64,000 nt of DNA. Origin: Nannobrachium achirus (taxonomy: Eukaryota > Chordata > Actinopteri > Myctophiformes > Myctophidae). Positions 46,498 through 57,406 of this stretch are shown here, one piece after another. How positions within the stretch are numbered: the stretch's first letter is position 1; every line of letters begins with the position of its first letter. The translations under genes and the position numbers were made by a program. The notes beneath the pieces were generated by a model. The model saw only the letters and a list, made by a program, of their open reading frames with translations. It was not told where the DNA came from and did no database searches. The stretch covers positions 3,122,499 to 3,186,498 of the forward strand of contig OY997653.1 of the NCBI GenBank assembly GCA_963921795.1, read 5' to 3'.

Positions 46498-47163
46498 CAG
46501 GGATTCTCAAAGTGGTGGTCCGGGGACCCCCAGGGGCCATTGAGGTGGTCCCAATGGGTCCCCAGCAGAATGAGGGAACAGTTTACTTTAAACCACATGT
46601 ATTCTGCCATTTGGAAATATCCCATCTCAAAGCTAATAACTAGGGATGGAAATCGGAATCGGCCAATATCAAAAATCGTCAGGTATGATATCAAACCGGC
46701 CGAATCGGTGACAATGTGTCAATGTCATTTCCAAAAAGAAGGGGAAAAAAACATGCGTCACCTGCTTTCCTCCTGCCTAGTCCAGACGGTCATATTAGAC
46801 TGGATATTGTCTGTGATTTTGGATATTGTACTATTGTGATTGATTTGGCATTAGTGTTCTTCTAGCTTATTGGTACTCAAATTGAAGTATGTCTTGTAGG
46901 CCTACTTGGCCTGAAGAAAAGGCTATTGGAGCAACCCTATTTTCTAGTTCTTAGCTAAAGAAATCGGAAAAATTGGTTTTGGCAGGTCTGACCTTCATAA
47001 AACCGGTGGATCGGTATCGGCCAAGAATTTTGCAATCGGTCCATCTCTACTCATACGGCGTCGTAGCTATGGGGCTCCCTGGCACAAAATCTTAACGAGG
47101 GTCTGCATCCAAATACATATCGATTTGGGGGTCCTTGGACATATAAAATCAGAAGAACCACTG
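46498..47163. mobile_element. hAT MITE (CAGGGATTCTCAAAG type), split
   Basis: Ends CAGGGATTCTCAAAGTGG and CAGAAGAACCACTG. Flanks CTGTAAAG (46490-46497) and CTGTAAAA (47164-47171) match at 7 of 8. Interrupted at 46641-47049. Confidence 0.8.
46641..47049. mobile_element. Nested hAT MITE (TAGGGATGGAAATCGG type)
   Basis: Ends TAGGGATGGAAATCGG and GCAATCGGTCCATCTCTA. The adjoining 8-mers CTAATAAC and CTCATACG agree at 5 of 8, fitting an aged duplication. Interior ATCGGCC words. Confidence 0.65.
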
Positions 47164-47334
47164 CTGTAAAAGCCTTAGTCACCAACATTAAGGGGTCCCC
47201 ATCGTCTTCACGTGTTCTCTTCAGACTCCCCCCTCCCCCCGGGCCTGTTGTTACTTTCTACACTTTCTCTCACGACACGTGCACTCTCCCCCCTCCCTAA
47301 CCACATCACCCACCTTCACCATGCACATTACACA

Positions 47335-47363
47335 CGCACACACACACACACGCGCACACACAC

Positions 47364-47443
<80 letters not shown>

Positions 47444-47593
47444 CTGTAATCTATTATTGCAGTGTCAGTGTTCGTGGTACATGTGCTGTTTTGTGTGTTG
47501 CCGTGGGGGTCCCTGGGCAGGCTGGACTCCATCTGGGACCAGCTGTGGAGCAACTCCTATTAGCTCATAGTAGTGGAGGAATCCCAGATATGC

Positions 47594-47642
<49 letters not shown>

Positions 47643-47724
47643 CAACCACACACACATGAGCACGCACGCACACACGCACGCAGGGATGCACGCACGCACG
47701 CACCCACGCACGCACGCATGCACG

Positions 47725-47760
<36 letters not shown>
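47335..47760. repeat. (CA)n and (GCAC)n microsatellites
   Basis: CA at 47335-47440, GCAC at 47593-47645, mixed CA/GCAC at 47663-47760, with ~150 bp unique sequence between the first two. Confidence 0.93.
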
Positions 47761-47761
<1 letters not shown>

Positions 47762-47811
47762 CACGTAGGATTTACCTGGCCATAGCCAAGGTTTGGAACA
47801 CCGTCAAACTC

Positions 47812-48075
47812 TAATTTCAATCCAATCCAATCCAAAGCACGTTTTACAAACACAGGGTTGCCGCACAGTAAAGGTACATAAAACAATCAAAAAAGTAGTC
47901 CGTAATGGTAAACATTTTGATAAAAGTAAAATAATAAAAGAGAAAATATAATACAATAATACAATTAGAAAACACATAAAAGTCACATAAAAGTCCACAA
48001 AAGCAGCAGTAAAAAACAGCTCAGCAAGGAGATAAAATAATGCAAGATACAATAAAGTAAGATAAAACAAATTTA
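47812..48075 (-). repeat. Probable LINE 3' end, antisense
   Basis: Starts with TTTCAATCCAATCCAATCCA and continues GCACGTTTTACAAACACAGG into an A-rich stretch, similar in style to antisense fish LINE 3' ends with short tandem tails. Low certainty. Confidence 0.4.
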
Positions 48076-48535
48076 AGCTAAAGCTCCTTGAAGAAGTGGG
48101 AGCAGACGTTGTAACTTGATAGCTTTCATTCGTTGTCATGTTTGCTTGTCTGTAGCGAAATGAAGTCCCGTCTAATCCATGGCTAGGTGGTATTCAGTTG
48201 GTGGGAGGTCAGAGGATATACCCCAGGGATATGGTGGTTCCTGGCCTTCTCTCGGTGGGAGCGTCCAATAGATCAACATCTTGGCATGTTCAGGCTGATT
48301 TAAACCTCCTGGGGCAGACGTAAGATGAGTCTCTCTGTCAGTGCGTAGTTAGAAGGAAAGGGAAAGCGTGCATTGCCCCAGAGAAGGGCATGTCAGGCAT
48401 CTCAAAACCATATCACATCTGTAAAGTCTCAAGTTGAAGACAGCGGGGCAGGGTCATCATTTGGGTCATCATGGGACAAACCTCAAATCTGAATTGTTTC
48501 TACTTGTTTCCTCTTTGTTTCTCCTTTTATTTAGA
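48076..48535. other. No recognisable feature
   Basis: Non-repetitive intronic sequence. Its last ~25 bp (CTTTGTTTCTCCTTTTATTT) recur at 51365. Confidence 0.4.
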
Positions 48536-48905
48536 CCATGGGTCTTCAACAGGGGTCCGGGACCCCTCAGAGTTACTACAGGGCGTCCTCCAAATGTTTG
48601 AGTGATAGAACATTTTTTTCTCCTTTTTTATGTTAACCATTTGAAGTATCCATATTCTGAGAATTTACGCCAAAAATAGCAGATCTACTATTGTAGATCT
48701 GCTATTTTCGGCAAATAGGTTTAGTGTAGAGGGGAAAAAGAATGTTTTTAAGTATTTTATGGTTCAAGTTGTTAAATACATATCTGAAAACACAAATAGA
48801 CATGAATCCAAAATACACTGATGATTGTGCTGCCAAACAATGAAACTATATGGAATCTATGATAAGGTTGTGGGGGTCACTGCTTCATCTCTCTCAACTA
48901 ATCTC
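48536..48905. mobile_element. Family B hAT MITE, one end lost
   Basis: Starts CATGGGTCTTCAACAGGG. Minimal cassette at 48672-48712 (AGATCTACTATTGTAGATCT). Ends at CTCTCTCAACTA, losing the last ~40 bp near the LINE stub. Confidence 0.75.
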
Positions 48906-48930
48906 TATCTCTAAGTAGAACTCCTACTAT

Positions 48931-49205
48931 TGGAAAGGAGTCAGCTTAGGTGGTTCGGTCATCTAGTACGGATGCCCCCCGAGCACCTTCCTAGGAAGGT
49001 CCTCGATGCACGTCCCACTGGGAGGAGACCCCGTGGCAGACCAAAGACCAGATGGAAGGATTATATCTCCAAACTGGCTTGGGAACGCCTCGGTATACTC
49101 TCTGAGGGAGTGGAGGAAGTTGCTCGGGATAAGGAAATCTGGAAGTCTCAGTTGGAACTGTTACCCCCACGATTCCGGATAAGCGGTTTTAGATGGATGG
49201 ATGTA
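48931..49205 (+). pseudogene. Non-LTR retrotransposon 3' end, second stub
   Basis: Encodes the same tail as 27300-27690 (RSQLRWFGHLVRMPPEHLPR, GRPKTRWKDYISKLAW) but starts 110 bp later, so the two are independently truncated. Ends GATAAGCGGTTTTAGATGGA with GATG repeats. Confidence 0.85.
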
Positions 49206-49338
49206 TAATGCAACCATTAATTTATAAACCACTTTCAACATGGCAACCTTATTTTGGGAATGTCACTATGGGCGGACATTTTCAATCATTTTCTCTTTTT
49301 TCCCCCCAAATAGTGTGAGAGTGAACTGGACTTTTGAG

Positions 49339-50187
49339 TAGGGGTGGGTGATATGGTGATAATTATCGTTGAGACGATACAATGTCTCCACGATATGCCT
49401 TCTCAGAGGTATTGTATATATCGTGATACAATTGAGGGAGCCTTGTGAAAAATCCTGTTTAATCGTTAATACAGAGATTCATTGCAGAATTCAATTTAAA
49501 CCTGCATTTTGGTCTAAATCAGTAGTTCTCAAACTTTAAAATGTCAAGGTCTCCAGTCTCCACTTAACTCTGACAGTATACAAATGAAACCAAATGGACC
49601 TGTAAGGGTCCATTACATACTTGTAAAGTTCAAATTACACCTCCCAAAAGGAACCCAGAGAGTCTAGTTTTTGTCAAGTAACTTGAAAAATAACTAGGGC
49701 TGGGATGCGATTAACATTTTTTATCTAATTAATTACAGACTCTGTGATTAATTAATCGCAATTAATCGCATTTTAATCGCACATCGATATTTGACCTGAG
49801 AAGCATTTTTTTCAAGTAAAACACATTTTGTTGTACGAGTGAATCAACAAGTGAGTTTTTTTAAATATAAATTTCGCATCCACTGGGCCAAGCAAAGCGC
49901 TCTGATCGGCTACTTCTCCGTTTGCGTTTGTTGTCTCTTCTTGGTTGGTGCATTGCTATGATCGGTATGCCTGAAACTGAAGGTTCTGTGGCGCAAAAAC
50001 TAAGTGCGATTAAAATGCGTTAATTTTTTTAATCGCGTTAATTTTCTGTAATTAATTAATCGCAATTAATCAGTTAAAGTCCCAGCCTTAAAAATAACCA
50101 TAAAAACCAATTGTGATAAAATCGTGTATCGTGATATAGCTTGAAAAAATATCGTAATATTGTATTTTTCTATATCGCCCAGCCCTA
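49339..50187. mobile_element. Family L hAT MITE (TAGGGGTGGGTGATATGG), split
   Basis: Ends TAGGGGTGGGTGATATGG and TATATCGCCCAGCCCTA. Identical flanks CTTTTGAG at 49331-49338 and 50188-50195. Contains a decayed version of the AACTCTGACAGT palindrome near 49565 and the nested element at 49695-50090. Confidence 0.9.
49695..50090. mobile_element. hAT MITE (TAGGGCTGGGATGCGATTAA) nested in L
   Basis: Ends TAGGGCTGGGATGCGATTAA and AAAGTCCCAGCCTTA. Identical flanks AAAATAAC at 49687-49694 and 50091-50098. Interior AATCGCAATTAATCG words. Confidence 0.9.
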
Positions 50188-50229
50188 CTTTTGAGTCTCG
50201 AGGTCTGAGAATATGTATTTTGTATTTAA

Positions 50230-50729
50230 AGCTATACTGTGTAAGTTGCTCAACTGGTGGTCTGTAGCAGTATAGCAAACCGCGGTCGCGTTTGCTTTTT
50301 TCGTCCGTTTTTCGCTCGCGGACCGGGCCGTCAGACCACCGCGTCCGCCTCGCCTCGCCGAGACGCTTTCAATGAGGTCTCCCGTGTCCTTCTACGAGCA
50401 GCGGTTGGAGAGTTACATGCTAGACTCCTCCAGTGTAAACACTGCAGTGTACTTCCTGAAGGCGTGTTTCCTAAACCCACCAGAGAGCCCGGCAGTGTAT
50501 GTTCTGCGCTGTGATTGGCCGGCAGTGTATAACCCTCGCTGTGATTGGCCGGTAGTGTGATGACGCAATTTTTCCGCGAAAACCGGTCCCGGGCAGGGAT
50601 CATAGAAAACATATAAAGAGAAGGCTTTAGAAGCTGAAAATAACGGAGTGGGGGTTCTAAAACTTTAGCGATTTAACAGCTAGGACCATTTTAAGATTTG
50701 TTTTATAAAAAAAGTTACATGGTACAACT
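50230..50729. mobile_element. Family F TTAA-target MITE, complete
   Basis: TTAA at 50226-50229 and 50730-50733. Ends AGCTATACTGTGTAAG and CATGGTACAACT, inverted relative to 26357. GATTGGCCGGCAGTGTAT-type repeats lie near 50515-50560. Confidence 0.88.
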
Positions 50730-50733
50730 TTAA

Positions 50734-51073
<340 letters not shown>

Positions 51074-51390
51074 GCGCACACACACTCCACAGTGCCCCAT
51101 TCATCTGTGGCCTGGCACTATGACTGGGGGTGTCCTGTTGAGAAGGACAGAGACTGAGAGAGAGACTGTTCGGCCCTACATCAATGCCAGCTGTCTGCCT
51201 GGCACAGATTAGATCAACACTGATGAATATTCCGCGGCGAGCCATCGCTGCTGAAATGCCCTACATTTTCTGCCCAGGCAGGAGATGTTAGTCAGTCAGT
51301 GGTCTCTTAACGTGCATCATATGGGGTGGTCCTATCTTATATTCTGTTTTTAGATCCCCTCTTCTTTGTTTCTCCTTTTATTTGGACCAT
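51074..51390. other. No recognisable feature
   Basis: Non-repetitive, except that the 3' 25 bp duplicate the flank at 48515. Confidence 0.4.
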
Positions 51391-51541
51391 GGGTCTTCAA
51401 CAGGGGGTCCTCGGAGTTACTACAGGGCGTCCTCCAAATCTTTGAGTGATAGAAAGTTTTTTTTTTTTTTTTTATATTAACCATTTGAAACCTAGTGTCC
51501 ATATTCTGAGATTTTGGCCTGAAAACGTTGAAGACCCCTGA
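51391..51541. mobile_element. Family B hAT MITE, internally deleted
   Basis: Both ends present (CATGGGTCTTCAACAGGG, CGTTGAAGACCCCTG) but only ~150 bp long. The middle including the cassette is deleted. Flanks TTTGGACC and ATTTAGAC match only partly. Confidence 0.75.
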
Positions 51542-51780
51542 TTTAGACGGTAGAGTGTAGACATGCAGATATCTGTGTGGACTTGTGATCTGTGTGCACT
51601 AAATGGCTGTTCTTTTGAAAGACATCTCTGTCCGTGGCATTCCAAACGTAACGTCATTAATTCGGCTCCGGATGACACCATATCAAATTTTCCAGGAAGG
51701 GAAATGTTGTTCTATTTGCTTCGAATCCCCATTGATGTCATTGGCACAATTTGGCAGGCACCTTTCCTTACTGTCTACAA

Positions 51781-52148
51781 CAGGGGTCTTCAACGTTTTC
51801 AGGCCATGGACCCCTTAGTTGAGAGAGAGATGAAGCAGGGACCCCTACAACCTGTTCATAGATTCCATATAGTTTCATCGTTTGACAGCACAATCATCAG
51901 TGTATTTTGGATTCATGTCAATTTGTGTTTTCAGATATTTTACCACTTGAACCATCAATACTTCATAAACTTGACCTTTCACTCTGTGCTTAGTCTGCTC
52001 TTTTTCCCGTCTACACCAAACCCCTTTGCCTAAAATAGCCGATCTGCTATTTTTGGCTAAAGTTCTCAGGAAAAAAAAAGTTTCTATCACACAAAGATTT
52101 GGAGGACTCCCTGTAGTAACTCTGAGGACCCCCTGTTGAAGACCCCTG
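51781..52148. mobile_element. Family B hAT MITE, complete
   Basis: Identical flanks GTCTACAA at 51773-51780 and 52149-52156. Ends CAGGGGTCTTCAACG and TTGAAGACCCCTG. Cassette collapsed to TAGCCGATCTGCTA (52030-52057). Confidence 0.92.
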
Positions 52149-52156
52149 GTCTACAA

Positions 52157-52724
52157 CCCACCTCTTGGACACAGAGCAGAGTAGATGGAAACGGCGCCTT
52201 CTCATAATGAACATTAGGGAGAACCAATTATACGAAGAGAAGTCCGAAAATGGCTTAAAGTGCACATTTAACTAAAGACTGTTTGTTCAGCATTATCTTC
52301 CAGAAGCATTCTGTTGAGTAATGTCGTTGTTATTTGGAGCTTGTCTTCCTCTCAATCCCGAACGCATGCCGTCCACACAAAGAGCGGAACCGTGGTTGAA
52401 CGTGAACTACATCTAGCAGGAAGAGTGTGTTTGGTTTATACAGTTTGGAGAATGTCAGGAGGTAAAGGGCATCCCTGTTTCAGGCCTGGATGTACCGTAC
52501 ACCGAGCCCAGGAAAGGAGCCATGCATTGTATACTGAGGCTGAGACCTTTTATTGAGCGCTATTCTTAGGAGGGTCGGACCACATTTTTTGTTTATATCA
52601 CTCGTGCCTTTTCACCTGTGCATGTAGTTAGACGTCCTTGTGACAACGGATCTCTTGAATCTCGATGAAAGGAAAAGTACTGTACAAGTTTAGTATTTGA
52701 GTGGTCACAGCTTGTCCGTATGTA

Positions 52725-52727
<3 letters not shown>
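52157..52727. other. No recognisable feature
   Basis: Non-repetitive intronic sequence. Nothing supportable seen. Confidence 0.4.
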
Positions 52728-52782
<55 letters not shown>

Positions 52783-52786
52783 TGTC

Positions 52787-52862
<76 letters not shown>
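52728..52862. repeat. (GT)n then (TGTC)n microsatellite
   Basis: About 53 bp GT followed by ~20 units of TGTC. Confidence 0.95.
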
Positions 52863-52863
<1 letters not shown>

Positions 52864-53874
52864 AATGCCTGACACTGTAGTTCTATGGGTTTGTCGCTCT
52901 GACATCATGCTCTGATGTCACTGTGATGTCAGGGGAACCACTCTTAACAGAATGGGTTTGCCGCTCTGGCTTCACTGTGATGTCACACTAACAGAATCCC
53001 TTTTATGCTCATATATGGAGTTCCCCGATGTCATCAATATTAAGCCCATATCTAACAGGACTTCATATGGGAATGCCCATATATGGAGGCCATATCATCC
53101 ACATACCACACTAACGGCTGGTTCTACAGACAGGGATCTCCATGTATGGGCTTAAAAGGGTATGATGTCAGATGTCATAGACATCATAGGACTTTCACAT
53201 AACAAATAACTTAGTAAGCATGTTTGGGCTCTCATAGCATATCCCCATATACAGTACATGGATCTCCATATATGCGTACCAGGGGTATCCATACATGGGT
53301 AACTGGTCCGATATACATCACTGGCCAGACGGCCAAGAATTGGCACGACCTCGCCCTTTGTCGGATTTCGCCCTGAGGCGTCTTACTAGTTTATGTATTG
53401 TTTTTATTGTGTATTATGGAGGACCCCCAACCTAAGTTTTTCACAGTCCATGTACTCGTACGTCCTCGTGACAATACATCTCTTGACTCTTGAAAAACCA
53501 AACCTTTAGAATGACTTACAGAGGCATCATGCACATGCACACCCATGCATTCTACCTTGGACAGCAGTAGTAATCTCCCTAATACCACTCAACCTGAGGA
53601 AGTGGTGTGTGAGTGATTAGATTTACCCGCGCCGCCATACTGTGATGCCCGACTTGCCCAAACTGCATGCCTGCCAGTACGGTTGGCGCCTCTCATATGC
53701 TTCTAATTACTTACATATGTGATTCTGTGGTTTTATGAAGCTGTGGCCTAGGGTGTTGAGACAGTACAGTACGCTTGTTAGACTGTATGGCCTATTTGAT
53801 CCAGCTCCTGCTTCTGGCCTTGAGCGCTAGCTTGGATGAGCTGCGGGAATAAATTGTTGCTCGGCTGTAACTGG

Positions 53875-54104
53875 ATATCGTGGGTGGAAACCTCGTCCAA
53901 AACTGTTAACTTTTCAGGATTGAAATTCAGAAATGGCAGATAGACGAGCTGAAAACGCGTCGCCTCGAGCTTGCAGATCTGCCACTTTTTTATACTTTTG
54001 TGTGACATCACGCTGTAGCGTGATCAAGTAGGCCGTTAATTTACAAAAATCATAAACAAATTAGAATATGGAGATAGGTTTCTATCCGTCGGCAACGTAT
54101 GTCA
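53875..54104. mobile_element. Diverged family A MITE
   Basis: GTGGGTGGAAACCTCGTCCA and GGTTTCTATCCGTCGGCAAC correspond to the A ends. Cassette at 53930-53990 is degenerate (ATGGCAGATAGACGAGCTG...). Confidence 0.55.
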
Positions 54105-54432
54105 ACGTATGTCAAACATGTGAAATGAAATGCAAGCATGTTATCTGCTATCTGTGAGGAAGGCTTCGTAAACTGCGACCGAAATGGCACAGCTTTTCCG
54201 TGTCCGTGTAGAGGTGTGTACACATTTTTACAGTCTATGGGTTGGTTCCCTTGACACATCACTGTGACATCTGTGATATCACCTATGTAAAAGTCCATAT
54301 ATGGGTATTCCCCAGAATCCCTTTTATGCCCATATACGAAGACCCCTGATATATCACTGGCCAGATGGCCAAGACATGGCCCATATCTGTGCGGCTGGTT
54401 CAGATAGGGATCTCCATGTATGGGCATAACAT

Positions 54433-54840
54433 ATAGAGCATCGCAGCGGAAGTGGATGCCTGGGGTCACTTTCACTTTCACCATTCATTTTCGCCATAGA
54501 CTTTTACAAAAACATTTATAACAATTATGTTAAGCCTCGAACCAAGCCATCCAGGATGGAGGTGAATCATGATCATATAACCTTTTCTTCTATGAAAAGA
54601 ACATTTTGAAAATCGCTAAACAAAGGGTAGTTATTAAATGTAGTATATCAAATAATGTAATATTAAAATATGTTTTCACATAGGATCAAAGGTTATATGG
54701 TCATGATTCACCTCCATCCTGGATGGCTTGGTTCGAGGCTTAACATAATTGTTATAAATATTTTTGTAAAAGTCTATGGCGAAAATGAATGGTGAAAGTG
54801 AAAGTGACCCCAGGCATCGACTTCCGCTGCGATGCTCTAT
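54433..54840. mobile_element. Long-TIR palindromic MITE
   Basis: Arms of ~156 bp (54433-54588 and 54684-54840) start ATAGAGCATCGCAGCGGAAG. They are nearly perfect inverted repeats around a ~95-bp AT-rich spacer. No clear duplication. Interrupts the CArG repeat region. Confidence 0.82.
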
Positions 54841-55133
54841 ATTGTATGTTGTGATGTTATGGGAACCACTCTAACAGAATCCCTTTTTATGCCCATATAT
54901 GGAGATCCCTGATGTCATCAATATTAAGCCATATCTAACAGGGAATGCCCATATATGGAGGAAGACAGCCCATATCTGTGCGGCTGGTTCAGACGGGGAT
55001 CTTTATGTATGGGCATAAAAGGGATGTACCATATACAGTACATGGGTCTCCATATATGGGTAACTGGTCCGATATACATCACTGGCCAGATGGCCAAGAA
55101 TTGGCGCACCCTGAAGCGTATTACTAGTATGTA

Positions 55134-55134
<1 letters not shown>

Positions 55135-55185
<51 letters not shown>
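55135..55185. repeat. (TG)25 tract upstream of sash1 exon 2
   Basis: 51 bp of pure TG ending 100 bp before the exon 2 acceptor. In the transcript it is (UG)n. Confidence 0.95.
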
Positions 55186-55189
<4 letters not shown>

Positions 55190-55285
55190 ATATGCCTCTG
55201 TGTTATGGTGGCTGACCATAATTCTGGGGTATGACTGTATGTACGTTCCTCTGGCTAACCATTGCTCCTCTGGTCTCCTTGCCAG

Positions 55286-55414
55286 GATGGTTCTCTGGGG
55301 AACATAGATGACCTTGCCCAGGAGTACTCCGAGTACTACAACACCTGCTTCAGTGACGTCAGCGACCGCATGGAGGAGCTACGCAAACGCCGCGTCTCGC
55401 AGGAGCTCGACATG
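55286..55414 (+). CDS. sash1: sash1 exon 2 (residues 40-82)
   Basis: Encodes 43 residues: [39 protein letters not shown]. These correspond to the conserved SASH1 segment that I know as [12 protein letters not shown]..., YYNTCFSDV and [12 protein letters not shown]. It follows exon 1 in phase 0 (MGML|DGSL), as in other vertebrates. The segment is charged and probably helical, with a basic RKRR that could aid nuclear targeting. The acceptor is CCTTGCCAG|GAT. The donor ATG|GTACTT has only GTA in consensus and is weak. A GCAC/CA tract begins about 10 nt after it. Because the exon is 129 nt, skipping it would preserve frame. The short D-L-x-x-E-Y pattern vaguely recalls FEZ1, but the full match is to SASH1. 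Confidence 0.93.
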
Positions 55415-55424
55415 GTACTTTTAC

Positions 55425-55461
55425 TCACACGCACGCACACGCACGCACGCACGCACGCACG

Positions 55462-55522
<61 letters not shown>

Positions 55523-55535
55523 GCACATACACACA
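55425..55535. repeat. (GCAC)n/(CA)n tract just after sash1 exon 2
   Basis: GCAC units from 55425, then pure (AC)25 at 55471-55520. It begins about 10 nt past the 5' splice site. CA-rich intronic RNA of this kind is a known hnRNP L binding site. Confidence 0.95.
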
Positions 55536-55788
55536 TAGGGCTGTCACAATTATGACATTTTACATGACAATTAATTGTCACTCAAATAATTGCGATTAAC
55601 GATTTCATTGTGTATTTGTTGTTGACAATTACATTTCTGTTTGGCTTTTAAGATTTGAAGTTGCACATGGCAATCATGACACATAACCTAAATATACAAA
55701 GAAATTACTGACATATTTGACAATTTTATTCTTAAAAAAAGGAAATTGATAGTGGAAATAGCCGATCTACAAGCTCACAACGCGGGCA
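55536..55788. mobile_element. hAT MITE left part (TAGGGCTGTCAC type)
   Basis: Copy of 37673-37930. Ends inside the left cassette arm (TAGCCGATCTACAAGCTCAC) at about 55785. Confidence 0.7.
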
Positions 55789-56117
55789 AGGGGATCAACG
55801 TCACGTGATTCCCTTGTTTGGCCCAGAAAAAACAGGGATGTGTGTCTCGAAGGCCGTATTATTGTCAGAATCTCGGAAGGTTTAGAATATCTGGCCGTAG
55901 CGTTTTCACTTTTCACTACATCGGTGGTTGTTGCAATTACCTGCTACTACAACACTTCACCATCTGTTGCGCTGTGACGAAATAAAACCCATAAAATGTA
56001 ACAAAGTGCACGTTCCGTAATGCAATTCTAACGGAACAACAACGTGAAGTGAACAAGAGTGTGATTTAGGCTACTTTTCGATTCCCTGGACCTGAATGGG
56101 GTGTCGTGTTCTGGGTG
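55789..56117. other. No recognisable feature
   Basis: Contains GATCAACGTCACGTGAT, also seen in the spacer of the long-TIR element near 29467. Otherwise nothing. Confidence 0.35.
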
Positions 56118-56125
56118 TTGATGGG

Positions 56126-56552
56126 CAGGCACGTGCACACATAGACATCAAAGGGGGCTTGAGCCCCTGCCCTTTTATCCGTCTGTAAAACGTGCCCTCT
56201 CCAGACCATGAATGCAGTTTTTACTATGGTGAAAGAAATGCAAATGCCCCCTCTTTCCATGCCATACCTGAAGGCAGCATTCAAGAGAATTGCCTTGTCC
56301 AAACTCTCCTGAACTTGAATGCAGCATCTTATGTTGAAAAAATTGCCCTCTCTGTGTAGAAATCCATGCCGTTACGCCACATCTCCAGTATTGACTTGAT
56401 TATGCTTAGTTCAATGTGGTAGCAATCACCGAAAATAGCCGACCTCCAAATTCGTTGTGAGCTTGGAGGTCTGCTATTTTCTGTATTTTCACCAAAAGGC
56501 CCTTTTAGAAATGTCAGCCCCTGCCCTCTCTAACATTCTCTGCACATCCCTG
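56126..56552. mobile_element. Family U hAT MITE, intact reference copy
   Basis: Ends CAGGCACGTGCACAC and TCTGCACATCCCTG. Flanks TTGATGGG (56118-56125) and TCGATGGG (56553-56560) match at 7 of 8. Cassette at 56430-56482 with its centre shortened. Confidence 0.88.
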
Positions 56553-56560
56553 TCGATGGG

Positions 56561-57003
56561 TGTCCATTCACCAGGATATAGGGTAGTGGGGCACCCAGGG
56601 TAGTGGGGCACCCCTTTGGTTGCCAAGCTGCAAGTAAAGGTATGAAAGAATGCCGCTGGTGCTGCCAGAGAGGGCCATTCTGCCCGTGTACATGCACGTG
56701 CGCGCACACACGCATGCACACGCACACACACACGCACGCACACACGAGCATCAGGATGGAGAGATTTGAATGCATAACTATAAATCACGCAAGACTTTGT
56801 TAACTGTGAAACGTCCTTTCGTGTTCATAACATATAAAACAGTTGTGTATTTTAATTCTACCAATGAGGCACGGCTTTGGCAAGAGCAGAATCTTTGATT
56901 CTCCTCCGGCGAGTAGCAGACAATGTCACAATGGACCACTGTGTAGCCAGAGTAGATCCAGGGTGCTCTCATACATACTAAGGTGTTACTGCTGTGGTGG
57001 CTC
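56561..57003. other. Unassigned with a short CA tract
   Basis: CA/GCAC tract at 56696-56750 and a GGGTAGTGGGGCACCC direct repeat at 56580-56612. No gene seen. Confidence 0.4.
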
Positions 57004-57406
57004 CAGGGACGTGCTGGCCATTGGGAAAAGCGGGACAACTCCCGAACAGCCGGTTCATTCCCGGCCGGTCCAGGCCGGCCATTAGGAAGAAATTAAAAAT
57101 AAAATGTTGGCCTTCGTTCCATTTTGGGGGCTGGGTGGCCAACAAAGTACATCGTCACTGTCGGGCAGAAACTCCAAGTTTCGAATTTGTAGATTTTTTC
57201 CAGCTTCATCATACAAGGCCGTCGCACAAAAGTAGTGAAAACAGCAGATCTACAAGCACACAACGCCACGCGGTGCAAGGCGTTGTGTGCTTGTAGATTG
57301 GCTGTTTTCACTAGTGGCTGTTTTCACTAGATCATTTTTAAAATGATAAATACAAAACAAACGGTTTTGGACATACAAGGTTTTCACCCGACAACAACGA
57401 AATATA
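57004..57406. mobile_element. X-A composite MITE, second copy
   Basis: Same structure as 4951-5366: CAGGGACGTGCTGGCC start and A module from ~57151. Cassette at 57238-57312 (AAGCACACAACGCC/GGCGTTGTGTGCTT), followed by a short duplicated GGCTGTTTTCACTAG. Confidence 0.75.

Larger units (their letters stand above)
52960..55110. repeat. Dispersed/tandem CCCATATATGG repeat region
   Basis: Three related blocks (52960-53345, 54270-54432, 54841-55110) share ATGCCCATATATGGAG, GGGATCTCCATGTATGGGC, GGTCCGATATACATCACTGG and GGCCAAGAATTGG. They hold five exact CArG boxes CCATATATGG (53077, 54295, 54893, 54949, 55050). Blocks are separated by an A-like element and a palindromic MITE. Confidence 0.75.

Noticed and set aside
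51563-52033. 156-residue plus-strand frame
   Set aside because: Its second half is translated family B MITE, and the first half shows no family.
55286-55414. Possible FEZ1/FEZ2-like acidic motif in exon 2
   Set aside because: Only a short D-L-x-x-E-Y pattern is shared. Exons 1 and 2 together match the SASH1 N-terminus with the expected boundary.
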